From NCBI GenBank assembly GCA_964244725.1, contig CAXTJQ010000009.1:1-64000 (forward strand): DNA of 64,000 nt, in the 5' to 3' direction. The notes beneath the pieces are model-generated. The model worked only from the letters and a program-made list of their open reading frames with translations, was not told the DNA's origin and did not search any database. A program made the position numbers and the translations under genes. This document shows positions 1-9,338 of the stretch, in pieces. Within the stretch, counting starts at the first letter, position 1. Each line of letters begins with the position of its first letter. Source of the stretch: Kumtagia sp964244725 (GTDB taxonomy: Bacteria; Pseudomonadota; Alphaproteobacteria; Rhizobiales; Rhizobiaceae).

Positions 1-173
1 AGAGCACGGCCGGCGTTGCGCACGACACAAGCGACCGCATCATCTACGACACCGACAGCGGCGCATTGTTCTACGACGCGGACGGGAACATGGCCGGCGG
101 CGTCGGGGCGATCAAGTTCGCCGTGGTCGGCATCAATCTCGGCCTGACCAATGCGGATTTTACCGTGAGCTGA
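1..173 (+). CDS. RTX/hemolysin-type calcium-binding protein, C-terminal end (partial)
   Basis: The frame is open from the left edge to a TGA at 171-173, giving about 56 residues. It reads as the usual tail of secreted RTX proteins: a DRIIYDTDSGALFYDADG segment, then a glycine/alanine stretch, a hydrophobic strand and an end in NADFTVS. In this family the nonapeptide repeats bind calcium and the C-terminal tail is the type I secretion signal. Those repeats, and any enzymatic domain, would lie outside the window, so the function of the whole protein cannot be stated. The frame choice rests on this family resemblance. The 232 bp that follow, up to glgX, show no gene or clear terminator, only an AT-rich patch at 368-386 that could hold a promoter. 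Confidence 0.7.
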   Translation, partial: STAGVAHDTSDRIIYDTDSGALFYDADGNMAGGVGAIKFAVVGINLGLTNADFTVS

Positions 174-405
174 TTGGCCGGCCCCCACCGCGACCGGCGC
201 GGGCGGGCATCGCCATTTTCAACCGGTCGGCCGGATTTGCGTGGTCGCCGCCGCGTCCCCGCCAAGGATCCGGAACCTTCGGCGGCGATCCCGGTTATGC
301 GGCCGGCGCGAAAATGCCGCAGCGCGTCGGCGTCTTTTTCCAGTCATCGATACGCAACGATCCGCGTTTATTTTTATATGATTTCAGAGCGAAAGCCGGG
401 ACCTT

Positions 406-2487
406 TTGGCCAAAACATCGTCACGTGTCACGCATGGGGCTTCCTCGCCGCTTGGCGCTCGGTGGGACGGGTCCGGCGTCAACTTCGCCCTCTTCTCCGG
501 CAACGCCACCAAGGTCGAACTTTGCCTCTTCGACAATGCCGGACGCCGTGAGCTCGAACGCGTCACCCTCCCCGAATATACAGAGGAAGTCTGGCACGGC
601 TATCTGCCCGACGTGAGGCCCGGGCAACTTTACGGCTACCGCGTCCACGGTCCCTATGCGCCGGAGGCTGGGCATCGGTTCAATCCCAACAAGCTGCTGA
701 TCGACCCCTATGCGCTCGAATTGCGCGGCGATATCCGCTGGCACGACGCCGCATTCGGATATCGGATCGGCAGCAACCGCGCCGACCTCTCCTTCGACAG
801 GCGGGACTCGGCGTCGGTGATGCCGAAATGCGTGGTCGTCGACCCGTCGGTGACCTGGGGCGAGGACGTCCGGCCGCGCGTGCCCTGGGCGCAGAGCATC
901 GTCTACGAGGCTCATGTGAAGGGCATGACGGCGCTGCGCGAGGACATCCCATCGCAGCTTCGCGGCACCTTCGGCGGGCTCGCCGACGCGCGTGTCATCG
1001 AGCATTTCGTCAAGCTCGGGGTGACATCGGTCGAACTGATGCCGAGTCAGGCCTTCTTCGACGACCGCCATCTCGTCGAGCGCGGCGTCAAGAATTACTG
1101 GGGCTACAACACGATCGGCTTCTTCGCACCCGCGTCCCGCTACATTTCGCGCGGTCACGGCATCCACGAGTTCAAGCTTCTGGTGCGGCGCCTGCACGAG
1201 GCCGGGATCGAGGTCATTCTCGATGTTGTCTACAATCACACCGCCGAAGGCAGCGAACTCGGGCCGACGCTTTCGTTCCGCGGCATCGACAATGCCAATT
1301 ATTACGTGCTCGGCGACGACCCACGCTACTATTTCGAGACCACGGGCTGCGGCAATAACGTCAACCTCCGCCATCCGCGCGTCCTGCAGATGGTCATGGA
1401 TTCGTTGCGCTACTGGGTCGAGGAGTGCCATGTCGACGGATTCCGCTTCGACCTGGCGAGTACGCTGGGCCGCGACCGGTCGGAATTCGATCACCACGCG
1501 GTGTTCTTCGAGGCCGTGCGGCAAGACCCGCTGCTGCAGAAGATCAAGATGATCGCCGAACCGTGGGATACCGGCCCCGACGGCTACCAGGTCGGCAATT
1601 TCCCGCCCGGCTGGGCCGAGTGGAATGACAAGTACCGCGACACGGTGCGTTCCTTCTGGAAGGGCGACGAGGGCGCGGCCCCCGATCTGGCGAGCCATCT
1701 CCTTGGGTCCGCGGATCTCTTCGACAAGCGCGGTCGCCGGCCCTGGTCGAGCGTCAACTTCGTCACCGCGCATGACGGGTTCACCCTGGCGGACGTGGTC
1801 AGCTACAACGACAAGCACAACGAGGCCAACGGCGAGGAAAATCGCGACGGCCATTCGCACAACCAGAGCTGGAACTGCGGCGTCGAGGGTCCGACCGACG
1901 ACCCCGCCATCCTGGACCTGCGCGACCGCATGCGCCGCAATCTAGCCACCACCACGCTGCTTTCGCAGGGAACGCCGATGATCCTGATGGGCGACGAAAT
2001 CGGCCGCACGCAGTCGGGCAACAACAATTCCTACTGCCAGGACAGCGAGATGAACTGGCTGAAATGGAGCGGCATCGACGCCCGCAACCAGGCGTTCTAC
2101 GATTTCATCGGCGGCGTCATCCGCATCCGAAAGTCGCGCCCGCTTCTCCGGCAGTGGAAATACCTGCACGGCAATCCGGTCGGGCAGGACGGCGCGCCGG
2201 ACGTGCAGTGGCTGCGATCCAACGGCCACGCGATGGAGGCGGGCGACTGGGAGCAAAACCGCGCAATGGCCGCCGTGCTGAATGGCGAAAGTGAACGCCT
2301 GCTTATCATGTTCAACGCCCATCACGACGCTGTGGACTTCGCGCTGCCGGAGGCGCTTGACAGCGGCTGGCTGGTGGCCATCGACACCAATCGCGGCATC
2401 GCCGACGAGGCGCCGTCGCGCACGGTCGAAAGCGGCGCGTTCGGCGTCGGAAGCCGCTCGCTCGTCATGCTGGAAAGCAGCGAATGA
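406..2487 (+). CDS. glgX: Glycogen debranching enzyme GlgX/TreX (isoamylase type)
   Basis: This 693-residue cytoplasmic GH13 enzyme hydrolyses alpha-1,6 branches of glycogen or maltodextrin and feeds linear chains to the trehalose genes downstream. An N-terminal CBM48-like domain precedes the alpha/beta barrel. The barrel motifs are clear: DVVYNH from residue 273, DGFRFDLAS with the nucleophile Asp349, AEPWD with the acid/base Glu385, and TAHDGF with the third acid Asp457. The HNEANGEENRDG segment after that is typical of GlgX/TreX. The start is TTG at 406, placed just before conserved sequence; no in-frame ATG is better and the ribosome site is weak. It is first in a four-gene operon and overlaps treZ by 4 bp (ATGA). 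Confidence 0.93.
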   Translation: MAKTSSRVTHGASSPLGARWDGSGVNFALFSGNATKVELCLFDNAGRRELERVTLPEYTEEVWHGYLPDVRPGQLYGYRVHGPYAPEAGHRFNPNKLLIDPYALELRGDIRWHDAAFGYRIGSNRADLSFDRRDSASVMPKCVVVDPSVTWGEDVRPRVPWAQSIVYEAHVKGMTALREDIPSQLRGTFGGLADARVIEHFVKLGVTSVELMPSQAFFDDRHLVERGVKNYWGYNTIGFFAPASRYISRGHGIHEFKLLVRRLHEAGIEVILDVVYNHTAEGSELGPTLSFRGIDNANYYVLGDDPRYYFETTGCGNNVNLRHPRVLQMVMDSLRYWVEECHVDGFRFDLASTLGRDRSEFDHHAVFFEAVRQDPLLQKIKMIAEPWDTGPDGYQVGNFPPGWAEWNDKYRDTVRSFWKGDEGAAPDLASHLLGSADLFDKRGRRPWSSVNFVTAHDGFTLADVVSYNDKHNEANGEENRDGHSHNQSWNCGVEGPTDDPAILDLRDRMRRNLATTTLLSQGTPMILMGDEIGRTQSGNNNSYCQDSEMNWLKWSGIDARNQAFYDFIGGVIRIRKSRPLLRQWKYLHGNPVGQDGAPDVQWLRSNGHAMEAGDWEQNRAMAAVLNGESERLLIMFNAHHDAVDFALPEALDSGWLVAIDTNRGIADEAPSRTVESGAFGVGSRSLVMLESSE

Positions 2488-4328
2488 CAGCGTCCGATCC
2501 TGCTTCGGACCAGGCTCATGCCTGGGGCGCGGCAATGGTCGCCCCGAACGTGGTCCGCTTTCGGATCTGGGCGCCCGGCATGACGTCTTTGGCATTACGG
2601 ATCGGCGGCGGCGACCTCGCGATGTCGCGCGACGAGGACGGGTGGTTCGAGCGGGTGGAGAGCCGCATCGAGCCGGGAACGCCCTATGCTTTCGTGACGC
2701 CCGAAGGCAAGGTGCTGCCCGATCCCGCGTCAGGCGCGCAGGTGGGCGACGTTCATGGGCCTTCGCTGGTCTGCGACCCGCAGGCGTATCGCTGGGAGGT
2801 CGAGGACTGGGGCGGAAGGCCATGGGCAGAGGCCGTCATCTACGAGTTGCATATCGGGACGTTTACCCCTGAAGGCAGTTTCCGCGCCGCGATCGGCCGA
2901 TTGCCGTATCTCGCCGAACTCGGCGTCACCGTCATCGAGATCATGCCCGTCGCGCAATTTTCGGGCAATCGCGGCTGGGGCTATGACGGGGTGCTGCTTT
3001 ATGCGCCGCACAACGCCTACGGCGCGCCCGACGATCTCAAGGCGCTCGTCGACGCCGCGCATGCGCAGGGCCTGATGGTCCTCCTCGATGTGGTCTTCAA
3101 CCACTTCGGCCCGGACGGAAACTACCTGCCGCTCCTGGCGCCCGACTTCTTCGACCCGGAACGGCACACGCCGTGGGGCAACGCGATCGCCTACGACCGG
3201 CAGCCGGTCCGCCAGTTTTTCCTTGAGAATGCGGTCTATTGGCTCGACGAATTCCGCTTCGACGGCTTGCGCTTCGATGCCATCGACCAGATCCGCGACC
3301 CCAACTCGCAAACCGAAATCCTGCTCGAGATCGCCCACGACATTCGGGCGCGCTTTCCGGATCGCCATATCCATCTGGTGACGGAGGACAACCGCAACGT
3401 CGCCTACCTTCACGAACGCGACGCGCAGGGCAAGGCGGCGCGCTTCACTGGCGAGTGGAACGACGATTTCCACAACGCCGCGCATGTCGTCGCCAGCGGC
3501 GAGACCGACGGCTATTATGAGGACTATGCGGCCAAGCCCGCTGCCCTGATTTCGCGCAGCCTCGCCGAGGGCTACGCCTACCAGGGCGAAGCGTCTCGAC
3601 ACGCGGACGGCAAGACTCGCGGCCAGCCGAGCCGCCATCTCCCGCCCACCGCCTTCATCGACTTCCTGCAGAACCACGACCAGGTCGGCAACCGCGCTTT
3701 CGGCGAGCGGCTGGTTTCGCTGGCGGAAGACCCGATGCTGCGCCTGCTTGCCGCGATCCTCCTGCTGTCGCCGCACATCCCGATGCTGTTCATGGGCGAG
3801 GAACGGGGCGAAACGCGGCCGTTCCTCTTCTTCACCGATTTCCACGGTGAACTCGCCGACGCCGTCCGCCAGGGACGCCGCCGCGAGTTCGCGAAATTCG
3901 CGGCCTTCGCTGGCGCCGGACAGCGCCGCGCCATTCCCGACCCGAATGCCGTTTCGACATTCGAAGCCTGCAAGCTCGACTGGGATGTCGGCGAGGATGG
4001 CGCATCCGCGGAATGGCTGGCGCTGACGCGCTCGCTGCTTTCGCTGCGCCGCCATTTCATCGTCCCGTTGCTTTACGAGGCCGGCGGCAATGCGGGTCGG
4101 GTGCATTTGGGCGACGAAGGCGTCGTCGCCGTCGACTGGACATTCGGCGGCGTGACGCTTCAGCTTCGCGCCAACCTCGACCGGGCGATGCGCGCCGCAC
4201 CGCCGATCGTCGGGGAAATCATTTACGCCGCGCCCGACACCGCCGCGCAGGGCATGATCGCCGGCGCGCTGCCTGGTCGTTCGATGGCCGTTGCCCTCCA
4301 TGGCCGCGCGGGCGACGATCGGCCATGA
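2484..4328 (+). CDS. treZ: Malto-oligosyltrehalose trehalohydrolase TreZ
   Basis: This 614-residue GH13 enzyme releases trehalose from the end of maltooligosyl-trehalose made by TreY. A beta-sandwich N domain (to about residue 105) precedes the barrel. The barrel shows DVVFNHFG at 202, DGLRFDAID with the nucleophile Asp265, TEDNRN with Glu301, and NHDQVGNRAFG with Asp399. NHDQVGNRA, and the ELHIGTFTPEGSF stretch near the barrel start, separate TreZ from branching enzymes. Its ATG overlaps the glgX stop by 4 bp and its own TGA overlaps the malQ start by 4 bp, so the operon is probably translationally coupled. Confidence 0.94.
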   Translation: MTASDPASDQAHAWGAAMVAPNVVRFRIWAPGMTSLALRIGGGDLAMSRDEDGWFERVESRIEPGTPYAFVTPEGKVLPDPASGAQVGDVHGPSLVCDPQAYRWEVEDWGGRPWAEAVIYELHIGTFTPEGSFRAAIGRLPYLAELGVTVIEIMPVAQFSGNRGWGYDGVLLYAPHNAYGAPDDLKALVDAAHAQGLMVLLDVVFNHFGPDGNYLPLLAPDFFDPERHTPWGNAIAYDRQPVRQFFLENAVYWLDEFRFDGLRFDAIDQIRDPNSQTEILLEIAHDIRARFPDRHIHLVTEDNRNVAYLHERDAQGKAARFTGEWNDDFHNAAHVVASGETDGYYEDYAAKPAALISRSLAEGYAYQGEASRHADGKTRGQPSRHLPPTAFIDFLQNHDQVGNRAFGERLVSLAEDPMLRLLAAILLLSPHIPMLFMGEERGETRPFLFFTDFHGELADAVRQGRRREFAKFAAFAGAGQRRAIPDPNAVSTFEACKLDWDVGEDGASAEWLALTRSLLSLRRHFIVPLLYEAGGNAGRVHLGDEGVVAVDWTFGGVTLQLRANLDRAMRAAPPIVGEIIYAAPDTAAQGMIAGALPGRSMAVALHGRAGDDRP

Positions 4329-6202
4329 CCAACGCATCCCTCGATGAATTGGCGCGGCGGTATGGCATCGCCCTGTCGCATCACGGTTTCGACGGCGAGC
4401 GAATAATCCCCGACGACACCAAGCGCGTCATCCTGTCCGGGTTGGGCATAGCCGCCGGATCGGACGCGGACGTCGCCGCGAGCCTGGCCGACGCCGAAGG
4501 TCGGCAACCGCCCCTCATGCGCCCGTCCGAAGGCAATGCCTGCCATGTGCCAGCCTGGCTCGCCGGCCGCCGCGCCTGGGGCATCTCTGCGCAACTGTAT
4601 GAATTGCGCTCGCGCCGCAACTGGGGGATCGGCGATTTCGCCGACCTGGAACTGATGTGCCGCATCGCAGGGGAAGCAGGCGCGGATTTCGTCGGCGTCA
4701 ATCCGCTCCACGCCCTGTTCCTGTCGCAGCCGGGCCGCTGCAGCCCGTTCTTCCCGTCCAACCGCCATTTCCTCAATCCGCTCTACATCGCCGTCGACCG
4801 CGTCCCGGGTTATGACCACACCCTTGCGGACCGGGAAACGCTCGAACGGCTGCGCGGCCTCGACGCCGTCGACTACGATGGCGTCGCCGCGCTCAAGCTC
4901 GCGGCGCTCTCCCGCCTCCATCAAGGCTGGCAGGGCGGCGAGCCCGCTGCGCCGTTTTCGAAAGCCGATTTCGCGGCTTTCATGTCCGAAGCCGGAGTTC
5001 CGCTGCAACGCCACGCTCTTTTCGAGGCGCTATCGCATTGGCGGACCTCGCTCGGCGAAGGCAGCGGCTGGACGGCTTGGCCGGCCGGATACGCCGATGT
5101 CGGCGGCGACGCGGTCGCTGGCTTCGCAGCGCGGCATGAGGAAGAGATCGACTTCTACGCTTGGCTGCAATGGATCGCCCGCACCCAACTGGCGCAGACC
5201 CAGGCTGCCGCGCTCGACGCCGGGATGCGCATCGGGCTGTACCTCGACTTCGCGGTCGGCGAGGCCCCGGACGGTTCGGCTTCGTGGAGCGACCGCGCCG
5301 CCTATGTCTCGACCATGAATTTCGGCGCGCCGCCCGACATGTTCACCGCCGACGGCCAGGACTGGGGCCTGACGCCGCTGTCGCCGATCGCGCTTGCAGC
5401 CGGAAGCTGTGCGCGCTTCAAGAGCCTGATGGCGGCCGGCATGACCTCGGCCGGAGCGCTGCGCATCGATCACGTCATGTCGCTGTGGCAACTGTTCTTC
5501 GTGCCCAAGGACGGCAGGCCGGCCGACGGAACCTATGTCCGCTACCCGATCGAAAAGCTGCTGGCCGCGCTCGCGGAGCTCTCCGCCGCGCGCCGGACCC
5601 TTGTCATCGGCGAGGATCTCGGCGTCGTGCCGAACGGATTCCGGGACGTGATGCAGGCCTCGTCGATCCTGTCCTACCGCATTCTCTATTTCGAGCGCGA
5701 CGGGCAGGGCTTCTTCGCCCCCGACCATTATCCGGAACTGGCCCTCGCCTGCCTGTCGACCCACGACCTGCCGACGCTGCGGGGCTGGTGGGCGGGCGAC
5801 GATGTCGACCTGCGGCTCGAGCACGGCCTGATCGATTCCGCGGCCGCCGGTGGCCAGCGCGATGACCGGAGCGAGGAGCGTTGGCGCATCATGCGAACCT
5901 TCGCGGCCGCCGGATGCATCGCGCGTCAGGACCTGACCGAGGCCGAGGCGAAAGGCCGCGATGTCCCCGCCGATTTCGCTCTCGCCGCCCACCGCTTCAT
6001 CGCCCGCACGCGCAGCATGCTGGCCGGCGTGCGCCTCGCCGACCTGATGGGCGAGCGCAAGCCGACCAATTTGCCCGGCACCGTCGACAGCTATCCCAAT
6101 TGGCGCCTCAAACTCGCCGTCGACATCGAGGACCTCCCGGCCACCGAGTTGTTTCGCTCGATCGCAGCCGTCGTCGCGGCGGAACGGCCGAAATCGCCAT
6201 GA
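4325..6202 (+). CDS. malQ: 4-alpha-glucanotransferase (amylomaltase) MalQ
   Basis: This 625-residue GH77 enzyme transfers alpha-1,4 glucan segments between maltodextrins and so lengthens short chains into TreY substrates. Visible landmarks are the WGISAQLYELRSRRNWGIGD entry segment, IDHVMSLWQLFFVP with the nucleophile Asp382, GEDLGVVP with acid/base Glu430, and STHDLPTLRGWW with Asp481. The frame stays open 104 codons upstream inside treZ. The ATG at 4325 overlaps the treZ stop by 4 bp and begins the family-like sequence MTNASLDELARRYGI, so I take that start. The stop overlaps treY by 4 bp. Finding malQ between treZ and treY is less common than a treZ-treY pair. Confidence 0.92.
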   Translation: MTNASLDELARRYGIALSHHGFDGERIIPDDTKRVILSGLGIAAGSDADVAASLADAEGRQPPLMRPSEGNACHVPAWLAGRRAWGISAQLYELRSRRNWGIGDFADLELMCRIAGEAGADFVGVNPLHALFLSQPGRCSPFFPSNRHFLNPLYIAVDRVPGYDHTLADRETLERLRGLDAVDYDGVAALKLAALSRLHQGWQGGEPAAPFSKADFAAFMSEAGVPLQRHALFEALSHWRTSLGEGSGWTAWPAGYADVGGDAVAGFAARHEEEIDFYAWLQWIARTQLAQTQAAALDAGMRIGLYLDFAVGEAPDGSASWSDRAAYVSTMNFGAPPDMFTADGQDWGLTPLSPIALAAGSCARFKSLMAAGMTSAGALRIDHVMSLWQLFFVPKDGRPADGTYVRYPIEKLLAALAELSAARRTLVIGEDLGVVPNGFRDVMQASSILSYRILYFERDGQGFFAPDHYPELALACLSTHDLPTLRGWWAGDDVDLRLEHGLIDSAAAGGQRDDRSEERWRIMRTFAAAGCIARQDLTEAEAKGRDVPADFALAAHRFIARTRSMLAGVRLADLMGERKPTNLPGTVDSYPNWRLKLAVDIEDLPATELFRSIAAVVAAERPKSP

Positions 6203-8823
6203 TCCCCCACGCCACCTATCGGCTCCAGTTCCGCAACGGGATGGATTTCGACCGAGCGGTCGACATCGTGCCTTACCTCAAGCGGCTGGGCGTGAGCCAT
6301 CTCTACGCCTCGCCGATCTTCGCGGCTGCACGCGGCTCGACGCACGGCTACGATATCACGGAACACAACGAAATCGACCCGGTGCTTGGAGGGCGGCAGG
6401 GTCTCGACCGGCTGAGCGGGGCGCTGAAGACCGCCGGGCTTGGCCTGATTCTCGACATCGTTCCCAACCATATGGCGGCGTCGCTGGAGAATCCGTGGTG
6501 GCGCAGCGTGATCGAATGGGGCGTCGACAGCCCGTTCCGCGACCATTTCGACATCGACTGGAGCCAAAAACTGACGCTGCCGATCCTGGGCAGGACCTTC
6601 GACGAGGCGCTTGCAGGCGGCGAAATCGGCTTGCGCGCCGATCGCGGGAACGGTGTCCTGGCGCTGACCTATTTCGAGGCGACGATCCCGCTCCACCCGT
6701 CGACCTATGCGCTGGCGCTTGCCGACGTGGACGACCCGCTGGCCGCCATACTGACGGACATTTCCGCCCGGGCGCACGCGCGGGGCGCGGTCGGAATGCA
6801 TGCGGACATAGGCGCGTTGCTGTCGGACGATCGGTCCGCCGCGAAGTTCGACGGAGCGTTGGCCGAGCGGTTGTCCGATCCGGATTTCCTCACGGCTGTG
6901 CACGACGCACAGCCGTGGAGGCTGTCGTTCTGGAAGGACGCGCCGCGCAATCTCAGCTACCGCCGCTTCTTCGAGGTCACGGGCCTGGCCGGTGTCCGCG
7001 TCGAGGACAGCAGCGTTTTCGAAGACGTCCACGGCCTTATCCTCGACCTTGTCAGGAACGGCCATGTCGACGGCCTGCGCATTGACCATGTCGACGGCCT
7101 CGCCGACCCGAAGCGCTATCTGGACATGCTGCGCCAAGCAGTCGGCCCGGACGTCTTTCTGGTGGTCGAGAAAATTCTCGGCCGCGGCGAGACCCTGCCA
7201 TCGGACTGGCCGATCTCCGGCACGACAGGGTATGAGTTCATCGCAAACCTTTCCGATGTGCTGACCGATCCCGCCGGGATCGAGGTTCTTGACCGGGCCT
7301 ATTCGGAAACGCGCGGCGCGCATTTCGACTACGAGGCGGAAGAGCGCGCAGCCAAGCTGGCCATGGTTTCGAAGAATTTCGAGACGGAACTGAGCGCGCT
7401 GGTGAAGCTGGCCCGCCAAGCGGATGACGCAAGCAATGAAGCGACCCTTCGCGAGGCGATCGCGGCCTTGATCGTCGCCTTCCCAGTCTACCGGACCTAT
7501 GGCGATGTCGACGGTCTTCGCGAGGCGGACATTGCCTTGCTGGACACCATCGAGGCCAAGGCCAGGCGCCAAGCCGCCGATCTCGACCTTGATGCCTTCG
7601 CGATGGCTTTGCGGTTGCTGCGCGGCGACGTTCCCGCCGAAACCGCATCCGTCTTTCGCGCGCGGTTTCAGCAGTTGACCGGCCCCGTGATGGCGAAGTC
7701 CGTCGAAGACACGTTGTTCTTCCGCTACAATCGGTTCATCGCCGCCAATGAGGTCGGCGGCGATCCTTCAGGCCTCGATGGTTCGATCGAAACGTTTCAC
7801 GCGGCCATGGCCGAGCGTCTGCGCACCCAGCCGCGCGGCCTGATCGCGACCGCCACGCACGACACGAAACGCGGCGAGGATGCGCGCGCCCGTCTCTACG
7901 CGCTGAGCGAGGCCCCGATCGCCTGGATCCGAGGCGTTGCGCGCTGGTCCGCTATGAACGCGTCGGCCGTCGAAGATTTGCCCGGCGGCCCCGCGCCGGA
8001 CCCCGATACGCAATGGATGCTCTACCAGGCCCTTGTCGGAATTTGGCCCTCCGGCTCTCCCACCAATGCCACCCCTGAGAATTTTTCGGCCCGCTTCGCA
8101 GGCTTTGTGGAAAAGGCGCTGCGCGAAGCCAAGCGGCGCACGCGGTGGACCGCAACCGATGCGAATTACGAAGCCGCCGTGCAGGCATACGCCGCACGCC
8201 TGACAGACCCGGAAAACCGGGAGTTCGTCGACGACTTTTCGGCCACGCTTGCGCCCTATATCCGCGCCGGCGCATCCAACAGCCTGGTTCAGACGCTTCT
8301 CAAGCTGACCGCGCCGGGAATCCCGGACATCTACCAGGGGTCAGAAAGCATGGACGACAGCCTCGTCGATCCGGACAATCGTCGCCAGATCGACTTTGCC
8401 TCTCTGCAAACGCGCCTGAAAAGCCGCTCGAATGGCTTCCTCTCGGACGCGGAATTACTAGACGGTTCCGCCAAACAGAGGCTCATCGCGGGCGTTTTGA
8501 CCTATCGGGCGTCGCAACCCGACCTGTTTACCGTCGGCGCCTATCTGCCGTTAGTCGTCACGGGAGACGAGTCCCAACGCATCATCGCGTTCGCGCGGAC
8601 ACACGGAACGAATGCTGTCATCATTGTGGCTCGCCGCTTCGCGTTGTCCGGGGACCCTATCGATGCGCGAAGTGCATCGATCGAATTGCCGCCGGCCCTG
8701 GCGGCGCGGACATACACCGACTGCATCACGAAACACGTCATAGAGGCCACCACATCCATGGAGGTAGTCGAACTGCTGACGGACAGCAGCCCGGCGGCTC
8801 TCCTCTTTCGGAGCCACCGGTAG
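6199..8823 (+). CDS. treY: Malto-oligosyltrehalose synthase TreY
   Basis: This 874-residue GH13 enzyme isomerises the reducing-end alpha-1,4 bond of a maltodextrin to alpha,alpha-1,1, giving maltooligosyl-trehalose for TreZ. It starts MIPHATYRLQFRNGMDFD, a signature of the family. It then shows DIVPNHMA at 86, DGLRIDHVDGL with the nucleophile Asp296, VEKILGRGE with Glu324, and HDTKRGEDARARL with Asp555, the HDTKRxED form being characteristic of TreY. The ATG overlaps the malQ stop by 4 bp; the longer open frame upstream is malQ read out of frame. It is last in the operon, and only 13 bp separate it from the convergent gene on its right. Confidence 0.94.
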   Translation: MIPHATYRLQFRNGMDFDRAVDIVPYLKRLGVSHLYASPIFAAARGSTHGYDITEHNEIDPVLGGRQGLDRLSGALKTAGLGLILDIVPNHMAASLENPWWRSVIEWGVDSPFRDHFDIDWSQKLTLPILGRTFDEALAGGEIGLRADRGNGVLALTYFEATIPLHPSTYALALADVDDPLAAILTDISARAHARGAVGMHADIGALLSDDRSAAKFDGALAERLSDPDFLTAVHDAQPWRLSFWKDAPRNLSYRRFFEVTGLAGVRVEDSSVFEDVHGLILDLVRNGHVDGLRIDHVDGLADPKRYLDMLRQAVGPDVFLVVEKILGRGETLPSDWPISGTTGYEFIANLSDVLTDPAGIEVLDRAYSETRGAHFDYEAEERAAKLAMVSKNFETELSALVKLARQADDASNEATLREAIAALIVAFPVYRTYGDVDGLREADIALLDTIEAKARRQAADLDLDAFAMALRLLRGDVPAETASVFRARFQQLTGPVMAKSVEDTLFFRYNRFIAANEVGGDPSGLDGSIETFHAAMAERLRTQPRGLIATATHDTKRGEDARARLYALSEAPIAWIRGVARWSAMNASAVEDLPGGPAPDPDTQWMLYQALVGIWPSGSPTNATPENFSARFAGFVEKALREAKRRTRWTATDANYEAAVQAYAARLTDPENREFVDDFSATLAPYIRAGASNSLVQTLLKLTAPGIPDIYQGSESMDDSLVDPDNRRQIDFASLQTRLKSRSNGFLSDAELLDGSAKQRLIAGVLTYRASQPDLFTVGAYLPLVVTGDESQRIIAFARTHGTNAVIIVARRFALSGDPIDARSASIELPPALAARTYTDCITKHVIEATTSMEVVELLTDSSPAALLFRSHR

Positions 8824-8836
8824 ATTCGCCGAGACC

Positions 8837-9112
8837 TCAGATTTTCTTCTTGCGGCCGGTTTTCTTGAGGGAGCCCGCGTCCGTCATGCCCGACGCGGGC
8901 TCGACCCCGGCGTCATCGGACTGCAGCGCGATCCCGGCATCCTTGTCGCCCAGCACGGAGAGATCGGCGTCCATCGCCTCGTCATCCTCGCCCTCCTCTT
9001 CGATTTCCCGGGTGGCTTGGTCCCAATGGCGCTCGTGTTCGCCATGGGCATGGCCCTCGCGCTCCCAGATCTGATGGGCCCGCGCCTTGATGCGATCTTC
9101 CTTGTCGGCCAT
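8837..9112 (-). CDS. Small acidic DUF2934-like protein
   Basis: This 91-residue soluble protein begins MADKEDRIKARAHQIWEREG, which resembles the DUF2934 pattern (RIRxRAYxIWxxEG) common in rhizobia; the family has no known function. A strongly acidic middle (ATREIEEEGEDDEAMDAD) and a lysine-rich end (KKTGRKKKI) follow. The frame stays open upstream, but the ATG at 9112 has an AGAGGAG ribosome site 7-8 bases before it, so I prefer it. A four-copy 7-bp tandem repeat lies about 30 bp upstream in the promoter region. The gene converges on treY. Confidence 0.7.
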   Translation of the reverse strand: MADKEDRIKARAHQIWEREGHAHGEHERHWDQATREIEEEGEDDEAMDADLSVLGDKDAGIALQSDDAGVEPASGMTDAGSLKKTGRKKKI

Positions 9113-9141
9113 TGCGAAATCTCCTCTTGCGACTGAAGTTA

Positions 9142-9169
9142 ACGATCGACGATCGACGATCGACGATCG
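9142..9169. repeat. Four tandem copies of a 7-bp unit (ACGATCG)
   Basis: ACGATCG is repeated four times without interruption. Each unit contains the palindrome CGATCG, so the array is nearly symmetric. It lies 30-57 bp upstream of the DUF2934-like start and about 170 bp upstream of the glycosylase gene. It could be a slippage-prone promoter spacer or a multimeric protein site; the sequence does not say which. Confidence 0.85.
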
Positions 9170-9338
9170 GCATTGCCAGGCTCGCAGCCTGCCGAACGAT
9201 AGGTTAGTGGCAGGCGGAATCTGCAAATAGTGCGAGGCTTGGATCAGTCTGCCATGAAAAACAGCAAGCTGCACGTGAACTGGAAAAACGCCTCAATGTT
9301 CCAAAAATGGCGCCCGAAGCGATGATCCGCGAGGCAAA

